64,000 nucleotides of DNA from Methanolinea sp. Lineage in GTDB: Archaea; Halobacteriota; Methanomicrobia; Methanomicrobiales; Methanospirillaceae. The translations under genes were made by a program, and so were the position numbers. Of this stretch, positions 17,150 to 26,782 are shown piece by piece. The notes under the pieces are model-generated. The model was not told the DNA's origin. It saw only the letters and a program-made list of their open reading frames with translations, and ran no database searches. The stretch is taken from contig JADFDO010000001.1 in the NCBI GenBank assembly GCA_018262855.1, positions 1 to 64,000 on the forward strand. Reading direction: 5' to 3'. Positions within the stretch are counted from its first letter, which is position 1; each line of letters opens with the position of its first letter.

Positions 17150-17836
17150 GTGACGGATGATGAGCTGCCGGTCGAAGTCATCCCGATTCGTCTCGGTCCG
17201 ACGGGCAGAGCCTACCTCGTACGACAGCATGGAGTCATACTGGTTGACACGGGTACTCCGGGAAGCGAAGCAACTATCATACAAAGGATGAAAGAGTCCG
17301 GGATCTCTCCTTCAGATATCAGGCTTATTCTCCTCACGCATGGCCACGCGGACCATGCCGGATCGGCACGCACGCTACGGGATCTCACAGGGGCTCCTGT
17401 AGCCATTCACAGGGATGATGCTCCCCTTGTCCGGTCCGGCAACCAGGGACCACTGGTCCCAACCGGGATTCCTGGCATGATCCTGGGAAAATACTTTTCC
17501 GCGAAGAAGAGATCGCTCTTTCCTCCAGTCGATCCTGACATCCTCATAGGTGATTCTTTTGGTCTCCATGAATACGGGATCAGGGGGGAGGTGATACCGA
17601 CTCCCGGTCATACCCGAGGTTCAGTCTCCTTGCTCCTCACGAATGGCGATGTCATCGTTGGGGACCTCATAATGCCCTCTATTCCCGGCGGAACGCCGGC
17701 TCCTCCATTCTGGGCAGAGGATCTCTCCCAGCTGATTGAGAGTGTGCGAAAAGTGGTTGCATTCCAGGATGGGAAGATCTATACGGGTCATGGCGGCCCG
17801 TTTACCGCAAATCAGGTGAGGCAACACCTGCTGTAG
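17150..17836 (+). CDS. MBL-fold metallo-hydrolase
   Basis: The 228-residue protein has the metallo-beta-lactamase fold metal motif THGHADHAG (HxHxDH), a later PGHTRGSVSLLL histidine, and the DLIMP and YTGHGG metal/fold residues. This is the glyoxalase II-like branch; family members hydrolyse thioesters or phosphodiesters or form redox modules. The GTG start at 17150 has a strong GGGGGGATG-type ribosome binding sequence and a TATA-box upstream. No partner genes define a substrate. Confidence 0.9.
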   Translation: MTDDELPVEVIPIRLGPTGRAYLVRQHGVILVDTGTPGSEATIIQRMKESGISPSDIRLILLTHGHADHAGSARTLRDLTGAPVAIHRDDAPLVRSGNQGPLVPTGIPGMILGKYFSAKKRSLFPPVDPDILIGDSFGLHEYGIRGEVIPTPGHTRGSVSLLLTNGDVIVGDLIMPSIPGGTPAPPFWAEDLSQLIESVRKVVAFQDGKIYTGHGGPFTANQVRQHLL

Positions 17837-18000
17837 GGGTAAAAAACCATCCGGGGATCCTGTGTGGAAAGACCCCCTGCCATGCAGTGGCGAGAATCTT
17901 AAGCATGGCGTATCCCGTGCGGCGATCCAGACTCCCGCAGATGACGAAAAAATTTTGCTGCTCCCTGACAGAACTTATCAATACCAGTGCTGGTGTATTC

Positions 18001-19512
18001 ATGAACGATTCAGGCCGATTGAGATTTCTTGCAGGTGCGTGGATGGTCCTCCTCCTGTGTTCCATCCTTACAGGTTGCCTGCAGCAGCCGTCCCCCGGAT
18101 CCTCGCCAACCCAAGCTGATATCGTCACTGCAACTTCCCGGTGCAGCGGAGGAGATATCCTCTTCATGACCGAGGAACTCTACCCCTTCAGCTATCAAAA
18201 TGAAGATGGAGTTATCGAAGGCCGCTCCGTTGAAGTGGTAAGGGAACTGCAGAAACGCCTCAATTGCAGTGCCCGGATTGAGATTCATCCATGGAATACC
18301 TCCTATGAAACAACGCTCCGGACTCCAGGCTCTGCACTCTTTTCAACCGTGAGATCGCCTGAAAGAGAGGCACAGTTTGAATGGGTTGGCCCTATCGCCT
18401 CCCTCGAATACGTGCTTTATTCCCTGAGTGATCGCGGCATTGCACTCCGGAGCCTCGAGGCCGCCAGGACCGCAGGGGAGATCGCAGTGGTTGAAGGGGA
18501 TGCCCGCCATGATTTTCTCATCAGGAACAACTTCACCAATATCAGGACATACTCATCTGACGAAGACTGCATAGGAGCTCTTCTCAACCGCACGGTCATC
18601 CTTTTCCTCGGTTCTTCCGCAACTACTCCGGAAACGCTCCGGAAAAAATCAATCCCTGATGGAACGATCGAACCGGTCTATACCCTCCTTCGGTCTGATC
18701 TCTACCTTGCATTCAACCGGGAGACTTCACCTGCAGTCGTTCAGTTATACCAGGACACTCTCGATGCGATGAAGGCTGACGGAACCTATTCTCGGATCAC
18801 TGGCTCTTCCGGGATAGGGAAGCCTTCACCTGAAGGGCAGGCATCCGGGAGTGATCCAGAGGTAGATACTGCACTCTCCGCCCTCAACGCCCTTTCCCAC
18901 GCCAGGATGCATGGAATATTTGCGGCCATGAAGCCACTCTCGCTGACAGCAGATCTGAAATCCGGGGATTGGGGGCGAGTCCGGCCCCTTCTTATCAGTC
19001 TCGAGGATGAGTATCCTGAAGCCCGGTTCTGGTATGCCAACCCCGATGGGTCGTACTATACCACGGTCGACAATCTCACCAGCGCCAACCTGAAAGACCG
19101 AGCATACTTCCCGGGCGTACTGGCAGGAAACATATCGATCGGTTCTATTGTCGTCAGCAAATCGACCGGAAAATACACAGCAATCATCGCGATCCCTGTA
19201 TTCTCGGATGGTCGAGTGGAAGGAATACTCGGCACTTCGGTCTATTGCGAAACCCTTGAACAGATCCTGGAACGCGAGATACCCCTTTCAAAAGGTTATT
19301 ATTTCTTCATCCTTGACAGCAGAGGGGATCCGGTACTCGATTCCCTCCCTGGAGAGATCTTCTCACTTGAAGAGTCATCCGCTGCCCGTGCCACCATGTA
19401 CAGCAGGGAAGAAGGGCGGATAGGCTACGTTCATAATGGTTCTCCCCACCTTGCAAAATTCAGGACATCAAACCTCACAGGATGGAAAATGGCCATCGGG
19501 TGGAGGGAATGA
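18001..19512 (+). CDS. Lipoprotein with solute-binding (SBP_bac_3-like) and Cache domains
   Basis: From the ATG at 18001 the product is about 503 residues. It begins with a signal peptide and lipobox (LTGC), then a family 3 solute-binding-like domain (about 45-260) with the opening ILFMTEELYPFSYQNEDGVIEGRSVEVV. The last part (about 300-503) is a Cache/PDC sensor domain, with FWYANPDGSYYTT and a DRAYF motif. It has no cytoplasmic signalling domain, so any signal must pass through another membrane protein. A similar output-less Cache lipoprotein lies at 31213. Function is inferred as extracytoplasmic ligand sensing. Confidence 0.8.
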   Translation: MNDSGRLRFLAGAWMVLLLCSILTGCLQQPSPGSSPTQADIVTATSRCSGGDILFMTEELYPFSYQNEDGVIEGRSVEVVRELQKRLNCSARIEIHPWNTSYETTLRTPGSALFSTVRSPEREAQFEWVGPIASLEYVLYSLSDRGIALRSLEAARTAGEIAVVEGDARHDFLIRNNFTNIRTYSSDEDCIGALLNRTVILFLGSSATTPETLRKKSIPDGTIEPVYTLLRSDLYLAFNRETSPAVVQLYQDTLDAMKADGTYSRITGSSGIGKPSPEGQASGSDPEVDTALSALNALSHARMHGIFAAMKPLSLTADLKSGDWGRVRPLLISLEDEYPEARFWYANPDGSYYTTVDNLTSANLKDRAYFPGVLAGNISIGSIVVSKSTGKYTAIIAIPVFSDGRVEGILGTSVYCETLEQILEREIPLSKGYYFFILDSRGDPVLDSLPGEIFSLEESSAARATMYSREEGRIGYVHNGSPHLAKFRTSNLTGWKMAIGWRE

Positions 19513-19567
19513 GAAGGTCATCCGGATTGTATTTCCCGGGTTCGTAAAAAAATGGAGGGCAGGATTA

Positions 19568-20053
19568 TCAGGTTCCCTCATCCCCAAGTGCTTCCCTGCT
19601 CCGCATCCGGTAAAGAGCCATCGGGTCCATTGCTTCGAAGGTATCATCTCCGGTGCGCATGATCACCGTACCTATCCCTGAGTTCACGATCATCTTTGAA
19701 CAGAGGAAACAGGGCCAGATACGGGTCAGACCTTCAGTCTCGACATCAAAACCTGCGAGGTAGAGCGTGCATCCCCGTGCGAGCTTTCCGGCCTGGAGGA
19801 GCGCATTCATCTCTGCATGGACGCTCCGGCACCGCTCGTAGTTGGATCCAGAGGGAATGTGATGATCCTTCCTCCAGCATCTCCCGATCTCGGTACAGTC
19901 TATCTGTTTCCGGGGTGCTCCGGTATACCCCGTAGAGACGATCGTGTTATACTCATCAACAATTATTGCCCCGAAATTTCGCCGGAGGCATGTGCCCTGG
20001 TGTGCGCAGCGCAACGCAAGGTCAAGGAAATACTGGTGCCTGTTGGTCCGCAT
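19568..20053 (-). CDS. Deoxycytidylate (dCMP) deaminase
   Basis: The 161-residue protein matches ComEB-type dCMP deaminase: a HAE zinc/catalytic motif (SVHAEMNAL) with the glutamate proton shuttle, and a second zinc motif PCFLC. The N-terminal YFLDLALRCAHQGTCLRRNFGAIIVD is typical. It converts dCMP to dUMP for dTTP synthesis. The enzyme dCTP deaminase is also encoded in the window (32329). The start at 20053 fits the family length. Confidence 0.92.
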   Translation of the reverse strand: MRTNRHQYFLDLALRCAHQGTCLRRNFGAIIVDEYNTIVSTGYTGAPRKQIDCTEIGRCWRKDHHIPSGSNYERCRSVHAEMNALLQAGKLARGCTLYLAGFDVETEGLTRIWPCFLCSKMIVNSGIGTVIMRTGDDTFEAMDPMALYRMRSREALGDEGT

Positions 20054-20145
20054 CCATTAGGATCTATTCAGGAAACCTGGCATTAATGTACCTGTTTGTA
20101 TGCGAAAATATCCCGGGATGATTGGGAAGATTCATACATATACTT

Positions 20146-20469
20146 CTATGGTCCTGTCAAAGTGGGAAGGATCTCCATTGCCGGCCCGGAAAGCCTGCCT
20201 TTCTTTCCTAGCACTTCTGACATGCTGATCTTCACAGCCTGCCCCGTCAGTATGTGGCTGTCATCGAGGATATCGAGTCCACCTTCAATAAAATCGTTGA
20301 GGGAGAGTGGGACAGAGGCCTGATCCCACGACGGGGTGTGTGAGATGGGATAGAGAAGGAGGTCTTCGCCCAATGTGGCGATCACCACCGCAGGGCGGAT
20401 TTTCGCCATCCCTCTTTCACTGATCCGGATCCTCGCGAGGATCACATCGCCTTTGCGATACCGTGACAT
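20146..20469 (-). CDS. MazF/PemK-like toxin-family protein
   Basis: The 107-residue protein opens with the MazF/PemK phrase RKGDVILARI followed by KIRPAVVIAT, the core of the SH3-like endoribonuclease fold. It ends shortly after the conserved region. No antitoxin-like small gene is evident in the 126 bases upstream or in the downstream gap, so it is either orphan or acts as a non-toxin family member. Key catalytic residues cannot be judged without a structure-based alignment. Confidence 0.7.
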   Translation of the reverse strand: MSRYRKGDVILARIRISERGMAKIRPAVVIATLGEDLLLYPISHTPSWDQASVPLSLNDFIEGGLDILDDSHILTGQAVKISMSEVLGKKGRLSGPAMEILPTLTGP

Positions 20470-20595
20470 AAGAACTGGCCTTCAAGTGATGAACGAATCC
20501 GGTATACCCCGTTTATTGAATATCAATTGGTTCATCTTTTTCAGGAGCACCAGGCATTCATGAGACCATGAAGAGGATGGAAATGCCATCATCTG

Positions 20596-21888
20596 CTACG
20601 CTGAATATTCATGGTAGTTTTCACGAATCTCATCCTCAGTAAGGCCACGATTGTAAAGGGCAAAGGATCCGATATCTCCTGAATAATAGAACGGGTAGCT
20701 CGTGGATGCCTGCTTCCCCATAGTAAGTGGATATTGGTTATCCTTCAGACGGACATCAGGTATCTGCGATGTGGAGGTGATCTTACTGTTCCCAGGAACA
20801 TTGGACTTGTAATAGGAGAAGGATTGGGAAACCCCATTGACGAAGATTTTCGGCTCTCCGTCTTCCACGACAAGGTTTACATATTGCCAGTTCCCGGATG
20901 TCACCGCGGTAGTATCTGTCATGATATGGTAATGGGTATTGGTCACCATGTCATCCCACTCAAAGTATACCCTGTCACCGATAAGGTAGAGATCATAATT
21001 TTTATCTTCAGTAACACCGCTGTTAGTAGATGTTTGTAAACCCTTTCCAATCACCTGTTTCCAGTATCCAGAATTCAGATAATTCGAGGGTAATCCTATA
21101 TTCTGGGGTTTAAGCCAGAGAGAGATGGTGAGATCCCCGGTGTATTTGAGTGTCGGATCATCGGCATACTCGAGCCAGTCATTCCCATTGAAGGAGAGGT
21201 AACTCATGTTCATGGGAGCCCCGGTAAATCCAGCAACCGGATCGCCTTTCTTGGTATATGTTAGAGGGGTACAATCCGTCCGCCACACATCTCCCCCGGC
21301 AGTTCCTCCTGCGAGGGCATACGAAGTCGTCCCTTCGGTGATCTCTGCCCGATCATCGCTTGAGATGAGGAGGTTCGCTTCCGTGTCGATAAGCTGGATC
21401 ACCCATGTTCCAAGGGTAAATGGTTTTAATTTACCTTCGGGCATGAAATCCGATACGATGTAATCGCAGTGTGATGAGTATCCTGTGGAGTTCGGATAGA
21501 TATACAGAGTCCGGCCTTCAAGCGGACCACCCGATAAAAAAGGAGTCGGGTAGAGATTTCGCCCATCGGGAGTGATAACCTTGATCAGCACCTCTTTTCC
21601 CTGTATGTGAGCCTTCTGGCCTGCGAAATGAAACGGTTCTGCTTCCCTGATGGTGAACCCGACCACCTGCATGGAAAGCCCTCCGGGCTGGATAATCTCC
21701 TCAGCGCTCGCCTCGCTTGCAATATAGACAGTAGTGTGCAGCATCGAGGGAAAAACCATGAACACTGACCAGAGGACCAGAGCAACACCAATTACAAGCA
21801 CGACCATGAGGATAGTGCTCACAGTGGCACTCACTGCCGTATCTGCCGGGTTTTTTCCGAAGTCCACGAACCACACTCTCCACATCAT
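20596..21888 (-). CDS. Archaeal pilin-like N-terminus fused to a LamG/concanavalin-like domain
   Basis: The 430-residue product starts with a class III-type signal region: a short charged leader, then VSATVSTILMVVLVIGVALVLWSVF, the hydrophobic alpha helix of archaeal type IV pilin-like proteins. The middle is beta-rich. The C-terminal 190 residues read as a LamG domain (LSFNGNDWLEYAD, LTISLWLKPQ, IFVNGV, IGSFALYNRGLTEDEI). It is therefore a candidate surface adhesin assembled by a pilus-like system. No pilus ATPase or platform gene is in the window. It is divergent from a small membrane-protein gene at 21973. Confidence 0.75.
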   Translation of the reverse strand: MMWRVWFVDFGKNPADTAVSATVSTILMVVLVIGVALVLWSVFMVFPSMLHTTVYIASEASAEEIIQPGGLSMQVVGFTIREAEPFHFAGQKAHIQGKEVLIKVITPDGRNLYPTPFLSGGPLEGRTLYIYPNSTGYSSHCDYIVSDFMPEGKLKPFTLGTWVIQLIDTEANLLISSDDRAEITEGTTSYALAGGTAGGDVWRTDCTPLTYTKKGDPVAGFTGAPMNMSYLSFNGNDWLEYADDPTLKYTGDLTISLWLKPQNIGLPSNYLNSGYWKQVIGKGLQTSTNSGVTEDKNYDLYLIGDRVYFEWDDMVTNTHYHIMTDTTAVTSGNWQYVNLVVEDGEPKIFVNGVSQSFSYYKSNVPGNSKITSTSQIPDVRLKDNQYPLTMGKQASTSYPFYYSGDIGSFALYNRGLTEDEIRENYHEYSA

Positions 21889-21972
21889 GTGTTCTGCAGG
21901 CGGGAAAAGGATTGTGAATTATTATGAGAAAAAGGGAAGAATAGATAGACTGCATTCAGGGGATTTGTTATC

Positions 21973-22278
21973 ATGAAATATTTCCGAATCTGCCACATTT
22001 TTCTTGTCAGTCTGATTTTCTCTCTTCTTGTCCAGGGAGCAATTGCAGTGGTTCCTCCCGGAGCACCGACACTCGTCATTCCATCACCTTCCGGCAATGC
22101 TGGGTTAGGGCACACGAATGCTCCGGCACTACCGGATGTTCCGGACCCAGTAATGCCAAACATCCCGCTGTGGGTGCTTATCCTTGGCATAGTCCTCATT
22201 GCAGGGGCAGCCGCTGGTCTCCTCCTCTTGCGACGCCCGGCAGAATACGTACCCAGGTCAAAACGTCTTCAGAAGTGA
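21973..22278 (+). CDS. Small secreted, C-terminally anchored protein
   Basis: I do not recognise this 101-residue protein. It has an N-terminal signal peptide, a proline-rich outer segment (residues about 28-60) and a single C-terminal membrane helix followed by a basic tail. This gives an outside-facing short domain tethered by the C-terminus. It is divergent from the pilin-LamG gene 84 bases away and could share its regulation or surface complex, but that is guesswork. Confidence 0.55.
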   Translation: MKYFRICHIFLVSLIFSLLVQGAIAVVPPGAPTLVIPSPSGNAGLGHTNAPALPDVPDPVMPNIPLWVLILGIVLIAGAAAGLLLLRRPAEYVPRSKRLQK

Positions 22279-22356
22279 TGATCGGCTTTCATTCCAGGGC
22301 AAGATAAGGGGGATTAAAAAAATGGTACCATTTCCCATAGCAATCGCGGTGTGCAG

Positions 22357-23346
22357 ATGACACATTCACTCAAAGGATGGGTTGAGGTGAGGGGCAGGAG
22401 ACTTCCTCCTGAAGAAGCCATTGCAAGATTCCGGGCAGGCCCGATGGCAGCATCCGAGTTCGGGGGGGAATTCTTCATTCGCTACGGCGATTGCTCGGCA
22501 AGGGATGCCCTGGGAATCGTCCCGGGTGACACACCCCCTGGAAAAATTGTCTGCGGGGACGAGATCCTCAGTAGTGTTGATCCCCTGACTGAATCTTCAG
22601 ATCTGGATGCTGCAATCATTGAATCAGTTCATCTCAGGAGCGACCATGGTGTTGTCGCGCTTTCAGGGGGTGTCGATTCCACGCTCATTGCAGCCCTTGC
22701 AGGTCTCCCCTGCATCTCTGTCGGTATATCGGGCTCGCCCGATCTTGGGAATGCTGAACGGGCTGCCCGCTGCCTTGGTCTTGACTGGGCCTTCGCACTC
22801 ATACGAGCTGACGAGATAGAGGATACGATCCGGGAGGTGCTCGGCACGATCCCCCGCATCACCCCGGTCGATGTCGCGATCGCCACGACCCAGTACTTCA
22901 TTGCAAGAACAGCGCGGGAGAAGGGTCATACAAGGGTCATCTCAGGCCAGGGCGCCGATGAACTCTTCGGGGGCTATTCACGATACTCAACGGCAAAGGA
23001 TATCGAATCAGAACTTGCACGGGATTTCCTGTCGCTCCGGGGCCAGGCGGATCGAGACCAGTCAGTTGCCGCATTGCACGGAGTCCTCCTCTCGATGCCA
23101 TACCTCGATCTGCGGGTGGTCAGGGTTGCTAAGTCTATCCCGGCTTCCAGGAAAGTCCGCGGGCCACTCCGAAAGATTGCCTTAAGGGAGGTTGCGGAGC
23201 AGCATATTCCGAAGGATCTTGCCTGGGCTGATAAGAAGGCGATGCAGTACGGGAGCGGCATATGGAAGGAGATCCGCCGCCTCGCAAAGAAGAGAGGATT
23301 TTCGGAGGTATCGGGATACCTTTCTGCGTTGTGCGGGGAGACCTGA
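22357..23346 (+). CDS. Asparagine-synthase-like ATP pyrophosphatase
   Basis: The 329-residue protein contains the PP-loop SGGVDST and the late motif SGQGADELFGGYSRY, which define the C-terminal synthetase domain of asparagine synthetase B and related beta-lactam-synthetase-type enzymes. The N-terminal 80 residues do not contain the catalytic Cys2 or the glutaminase fold, so it probably uses free ammonia or another amine, or takes a different substrate. It precedes the gatCAB genes by about 400 bases on the same strand. A GTG start at 22351 is also possible. I do not assign an exact reaction. Confidence 0.75.
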   Translation: MTHSLKGWVEVRGRRLPPEEAIARFRAGPMAASEFGGEFFIRYGDCSARDALGIVPGDTPPGKIVCGDEILSSVDPLTESSDLDAAIIESVHLRSDHGVVALSGGVDSTLIAALAGLPCISVGISGSPDLGNAERAARCLGLDWAFALIRADEIEDTIREVLGTIPRITPVDVAIATTQYFIARTAREKGHTRVISGQGADELFGGYSRYSTAKDIESELARDFLSLRGQADRDQSVAALHGVLLSMPYLDLRVVRVAKSIPASRKVRGPLRKIALREVAEQHIPKDLAWADKKAMQYGSGIWKEIRRLAKKRGFSEVSGYLSALCGET

Positions 23347-23765
23347 CCGAATCGCCGGGGCATGCTGCCTATGATCCCCTGCAGGGAAGGGGATATCAGT
23401 AAGGTTCCCTGTGTGACCCACAAAAAACGTAAAGACCGAGCGGGAACGATCTTGAGACTGGAACCCTGTACTGCCGGATCAAGAAGGGGCATTGCCGGAC
23501 CCCGCACATTCTCTGTACTATAAAGAGCACCCGGCGCAGTTTCCCTGCGCGGGTCCTGTCATTGAACCTAAATAACCAGGTAGGGTCGCCTCACTGCAAA
23601 GCCACCTGAAGAGCCGTAATCCGGCATCAGAATTCAAAAAACAAGGATAACAAGAGGTAATCAATGAACAGCACTCTCCGGGACAGGATACAATGGTTAT
23701 TAAAAACTGTATCAAAGGTACATAGCTTACTTGGAGAAAAGATACCTGCAGGGAGACAGAAAGGG
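23347..23765. other. Intergenic region before gatC
   Basis: About 420 bases without a convincing gene. TATA-like stretches occur near 23519 (ACTATAAAG) and 23697 (TATTAAAAAC); the latter would place a transcript start about 40 bases before the gatC start. An open frame from 23664 would extend GatC by 34 residues, with its own AGAGGT-like ribosome binding site, but that extension is not family-like. Confidence 0.5.
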
Positions 23766-24035
23766 ATGATCACCGAGAAAGATACCGAGCATATCGCACA
23801 ACTTGCTGATATTGCCATCCATAAAGAAGAACTCGCCGCGTTCACGTCGCGGTTCAACGAGATCCTTGAATATTTCGACCTCCTCGACCAGGTCGACATG
23901 GTGGAGAATGCAGAGAACAAGGAATGCAACGTGCTGCGCGAAGATGAGATTGTCCCCTCCCTCTCCCAGGACAAGGTCCTGTCAAACGTTCGCGAACAGG
24001 AAGACGGGTTCTTCAAGGCCCCGCGGGTGATGTGA
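23766..24035 (+). CDS. gatC: Aspartyl/glutamyl-tRNA amidotransferase subunit C
   Basis: The 89-residue product is GatC: an N-terminal helix [16 protein letters not shown], then helical [19 protein letters not shown], then the extended tail ending [16 protein letters not shown] that wraps GatA and GatB. It belongs to the GatCAB complex, which amidates Asp-tRNA(Asn) and/or Glu-tRNA(Gln). The start at 23766 has a purine-rich AAAGGG sequence before it. Its stop overlaps the GatA GTG start. Confidence 0.9.
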   Translation: MITEKDTEHIAQLADIAIHKEELAAFTSRFNEILEYFDLLDQVDMVENAENKECNVLREDEIVPSLSQDKVLSNVREQEDGFFKAPRVM

Positions 24036-25339
24036 TTCCTGTGCCTTCAATCGAGTTCCATCCCGATGACAGGTACTTTGCCTTTCTGCGAACAGTCTCA
24101 ACTCCCGAGTGCGGGCAGGGAAGGCTTGCTGGGATCCCTGTTGCGGTCAAGGATAACATCTCGACAGCCGGGATCGAGACCACCTGTGCCTCCCGTATCC
24201 TTGCAGGCTATATACCCCCCTACGATGCCACGGTCGTGGAACATCTCAGGCGCGAGGGGGCTGCAATCGTGGGAAAGACCAACATGGACGAGTTTGGGAT
24301 GGGCACCACCACCGAAAACTCCGCGTTCGGCCCCACCAAGAATCCCGCCGATACATCCCGCGTCCCGGGAGGTTCATCCGGCGGGAGTGCGGCGGCCATC
24401 GCCGGGGGTCTTGTCCCCATGGCGCTCGGGACCGATACCGGGGGATCCATCAGGTGCCCGGCTGCATTTTGCGGTATAGTGGGATTGAAGCCAACCTATG
24501 GCCGTGTCTCGCGGTACGGGCTCATTGCCTATGCAAATTCCCTCGAACAGATCGGTCCCATGGCGGGCAACGTCACTGACGTAAATCGCCTGATGGAAGT
24601 AATTGCCGGGTACGATTCTCGGGATTCAACATCCCTCAACCAGGCCTACCTGCACACACCGGATCCCGAGATTCGTGGTGTGAAGATCGGAGTGCCCGAA
24701 GAATTCTTCGGCGAGGGCGTGGATCCCAGGGTGGCATCGGTGGTATGGGACGCAATCTCCATGCTGGAGAGAAAGGGGGCAGAGATCGTGACCTGCAGGA
24801 TGCCGAGCATGGCCTATGCTCTTGCAGCATACTATGTGACCTGTACGTGCGAAGCAAGCTCGAACCTCGCACGCTTCGACGGTGTGCGATACGGTGACCC
24901 TGCAGACACCAGGAAGACATGGCATGAGTCATTCCAGGAACGAAGGAGAGAGGGTTTCGGAGAGGAAGTACGACGGAGGATCATGCTCGGGACATTTGCC
25001 CTTTCTTCGGGCTACTATGGGAAATACTACGCAAAGGCGCAGGCGGCACGGCACCACGTGAGGGCGGATTTCGCACGCCTCTTCCGGGATGTCGATGTAC
25101 TGGCCGGACCGACGATGCCCACGGTCGCATTCAGGTTCGGTGAAAAGAGTGACCCGCTCTCGATGTACCTCTCTGACATACTCACGGTGCCTGCCAACCT
25201 CGCCGGTGTCCCTGCCATTTCAGTCCCCTGCGGGAAGGTCGGAAACCTGCCTGTCGGCCTGCAGATTACCGGGCGATGGCGCGAGGATGAACGGGTGGTC
25301 GATGTCGCGTATGCGTACGAACAGGGGAGGTCAGCATGA
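24032..25339 (+). CDS. gatA: Aspartyl/glutamyl-tRNA amidotransferase subunit A
   Basis: The 435-residue amidase-signature enzyme releases ammonia from glutamine for the GatCAB complex. The Ser-cisSer-Lys triad is visible as Lys40 (in VAVKDN), Ser115 (in GGSSGGSA) and Ser139 (in DTGGSIR), with the family spacing. The start is a GTG overlapping the gatC stop (GTGA). Its stop overlaps the gatB start (ATGA), so the three genes are translationally coupled. Confidence 0.97.
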   Translation: MIPVPSIEFHPDDRYFAFLRTVSTPECGQGRLAGIPVAVKDNISTAGIETTCASRILAGYIPPYDATVVEHLRREGAAIVGKTNMDEFGMGTTTENSAFGPTKNPADTSRVPGGSSGGSAAAIAGGLVPMALGTDTGGSIRCPAAFCGIVGLKPTYGRVSRYGLIAYANSLEQIGPMAGNVTDVNRLMEVIAGYDSRDSTSLNQAYLHTPDPEIRGVKIGVPEEFFGEGVDPRVASVVWDAISMLERKGAEIVTCRMPSMAYALAAYYVTCTCEASSNLARFDGVRYGDPADTRKTWHESFQERRREGFGEEVRRRIMLGTFALSSGYYGKYYAKAQAARHHVRADFARLFRDVDVLAGPTMPTVAFRFGEKSDPLSMYLSDILTVPANLAGVPAISVPCGKVGNLPVGLQITGRWREDERVVDVAYAYEQGRSA

Positions 25340-26775
25340 CCGTCATCATAGGTCTCGAGATCCACTGCCAGCTCGATACAGCCACAAAGCTCTTCTGCGG
25401 GTGCTCGACAGATTACCGGGATGATCACCCGAACTCCCACACCTGCCCGGTCTGCCTGGGTCTTCCAGGCTCCCTCCCCAAGACAAACAAGAAGGCGGTA
25501 GAATATGCACTCCGTGTCGCCAAAGCACTACACTGCGAGGTCCCGGAGGAGTCGGAGTTCTCGAGAAAGAATTACTTCTACCCTGACCTGAACAAGGGTT
25601 TCCAGATCACCCAGTACGACCGGCCCCTTGCGGTCTGCGGGCACCTTGACATCGAGGGCGACGATGGTCCAAAGAGGGTTCGCATCACCAGGGTGCACAT
25701 GGAGGAAGACCCGGGCCGACTTGTCCATAAAGGTGGAGCGGACCGGCCCAGGTATACGCTTGTTGACTATAACAGGGCAGGAATCCCCCTCATCGAGATT
25801 GTCACCGAGCCGGACCTCCGCTCACCCAGGGAGGCAAGGAAGTTCCTGAACAAGATGAGGGCAACCCTCGAATACCTGGGTGTCTTTGACAGTGAGAAAG
25901 AGGGATCGCTCAGGGTCGATGCAAACATCTCGATCCAGGGGAGCGAACGGGTGGAGATCAAGAATATCACCTCATACAAGGGAGTGGAAAAAGCTCTCAC
26001 GTTCGAAGTGACCCGGCAGAGGAATTCGATCCGCAGGGGCCAGAAGATCGTCCGCGAAACGCGCCACTTTGTCGAGACCAGGGGGGTTACCACATCGTCC
26101 CGGAGCAAGGAGATGGAGCAGGACTACCGGTATTTCCCCGAGCCCGATCTTAAACCACTGCGGGTGAAGGACTGGGCTGAGGCAATCGTGATCCCGGAAC
26201 TCCCCGATGCACGGAAACAGCGGTTCATCCAGGATTATCAACTCTCCCCTACCCATGCGGCAACTCTCACCGGGGACTGGCAGATTGCGGAGTTTTATGA
26301 AACCCTCCCTGTAGAGATGAGAGCTTCGACCGGCACGGCAACATGGGTTGCAGACACCCTCCTTGGCGAATTGAACTACCGAGATATGGCGATACGCCAC
26401 GTCCCACTCGAACATTTTAAGGAACTACTCATCATCCGGGAGTCCGGAGGTATTACGGACAGGGGCGCAGTGGAAGTGTTGAGAACCCTCCTTGACCAGG
26501 TAAAAGAGAAAGGTGGTTGTGAAGCCCCCGCAGAATGCATCAAACGGCTGGGCCTTGGTGTTATCACGACACCAGAGCAGGGAAGTGAGGATCCTGTCAC
26601 GTCAGCTGCGCGGGATGCAATCACGGAGAATCCACAGGCAGTCGACGATTACCGGAAAGGAAGAAAAGAGGCGCTGAACTTCCTCGTCGGGCAGGTGATG
26701 AAGAAGACAAGAGGGTGCGCAAAACCTGCCGATGTGAACCGTGTGCTTACCGGTCTCCTCTCAGGAAAGGAGTGA
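25336..26775 (+). CDS. gatB: Aspartyl/glutamyl-tRNA amidotransferase subunit B
   Basis: The 479-residue GatB activates the misacylated tRNA and transfers ammonia. It has the GatB opening [18 protein letters not shown] with the zinc cysteines (CGC...CPVCLGLPG), the ATP-binding catalytic cradle, and a helical plus YqeY-like C-terminal tail ending [17 protein letters not shown]. The four-base overlap with gatA and immediate proximity of topA indicate one operon. Which of Asn or Gln it serves depends on whether AsnRS exists elsewhere. Confidence 0.97.
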   Translation: MTVIIGLEIHCQLDTATKLFCGCSTDYRDDHPNSHTCPVCLGLPGSLPKTNKKAVEYALRVAKALHCEVPEESEFSRKNYFYPDLNKGFQITQYDRPLAVCGHLDIEGDDGPKRVRITRVHMEEDPGRLVHKGGADRPRYTLVDYNRAGIPLIEIVTEPDLRSPREARKFLNKMRATLEYLGVFDSEKEGSLRVDANISIQGSERVEIKNITSYKGVEKALTFEVTRQRNSIRRGQKIVRETRHFVETRGVTTSSRSKEMEQDYRYFPEPDLKPLRVKDWAEAIVIPELPDARKQRFIQDYQLSPTHAATLTGDWQIAEFYETLPVEMRASTGTATWVADTLLGELNYRDMAIRHVPLEHFKELLIIRESGGITDRGAVEVLRTLLDQVKEKGGCEAPAECIKRLGLGVITTPEQGSEDPVTSAARDAITENPQAVDDYRKGRKEALNFLVGQVMKKTRGCAKPADVNRVLTGLLSGKE

Positions 26776-26782
26776 GGATCCG

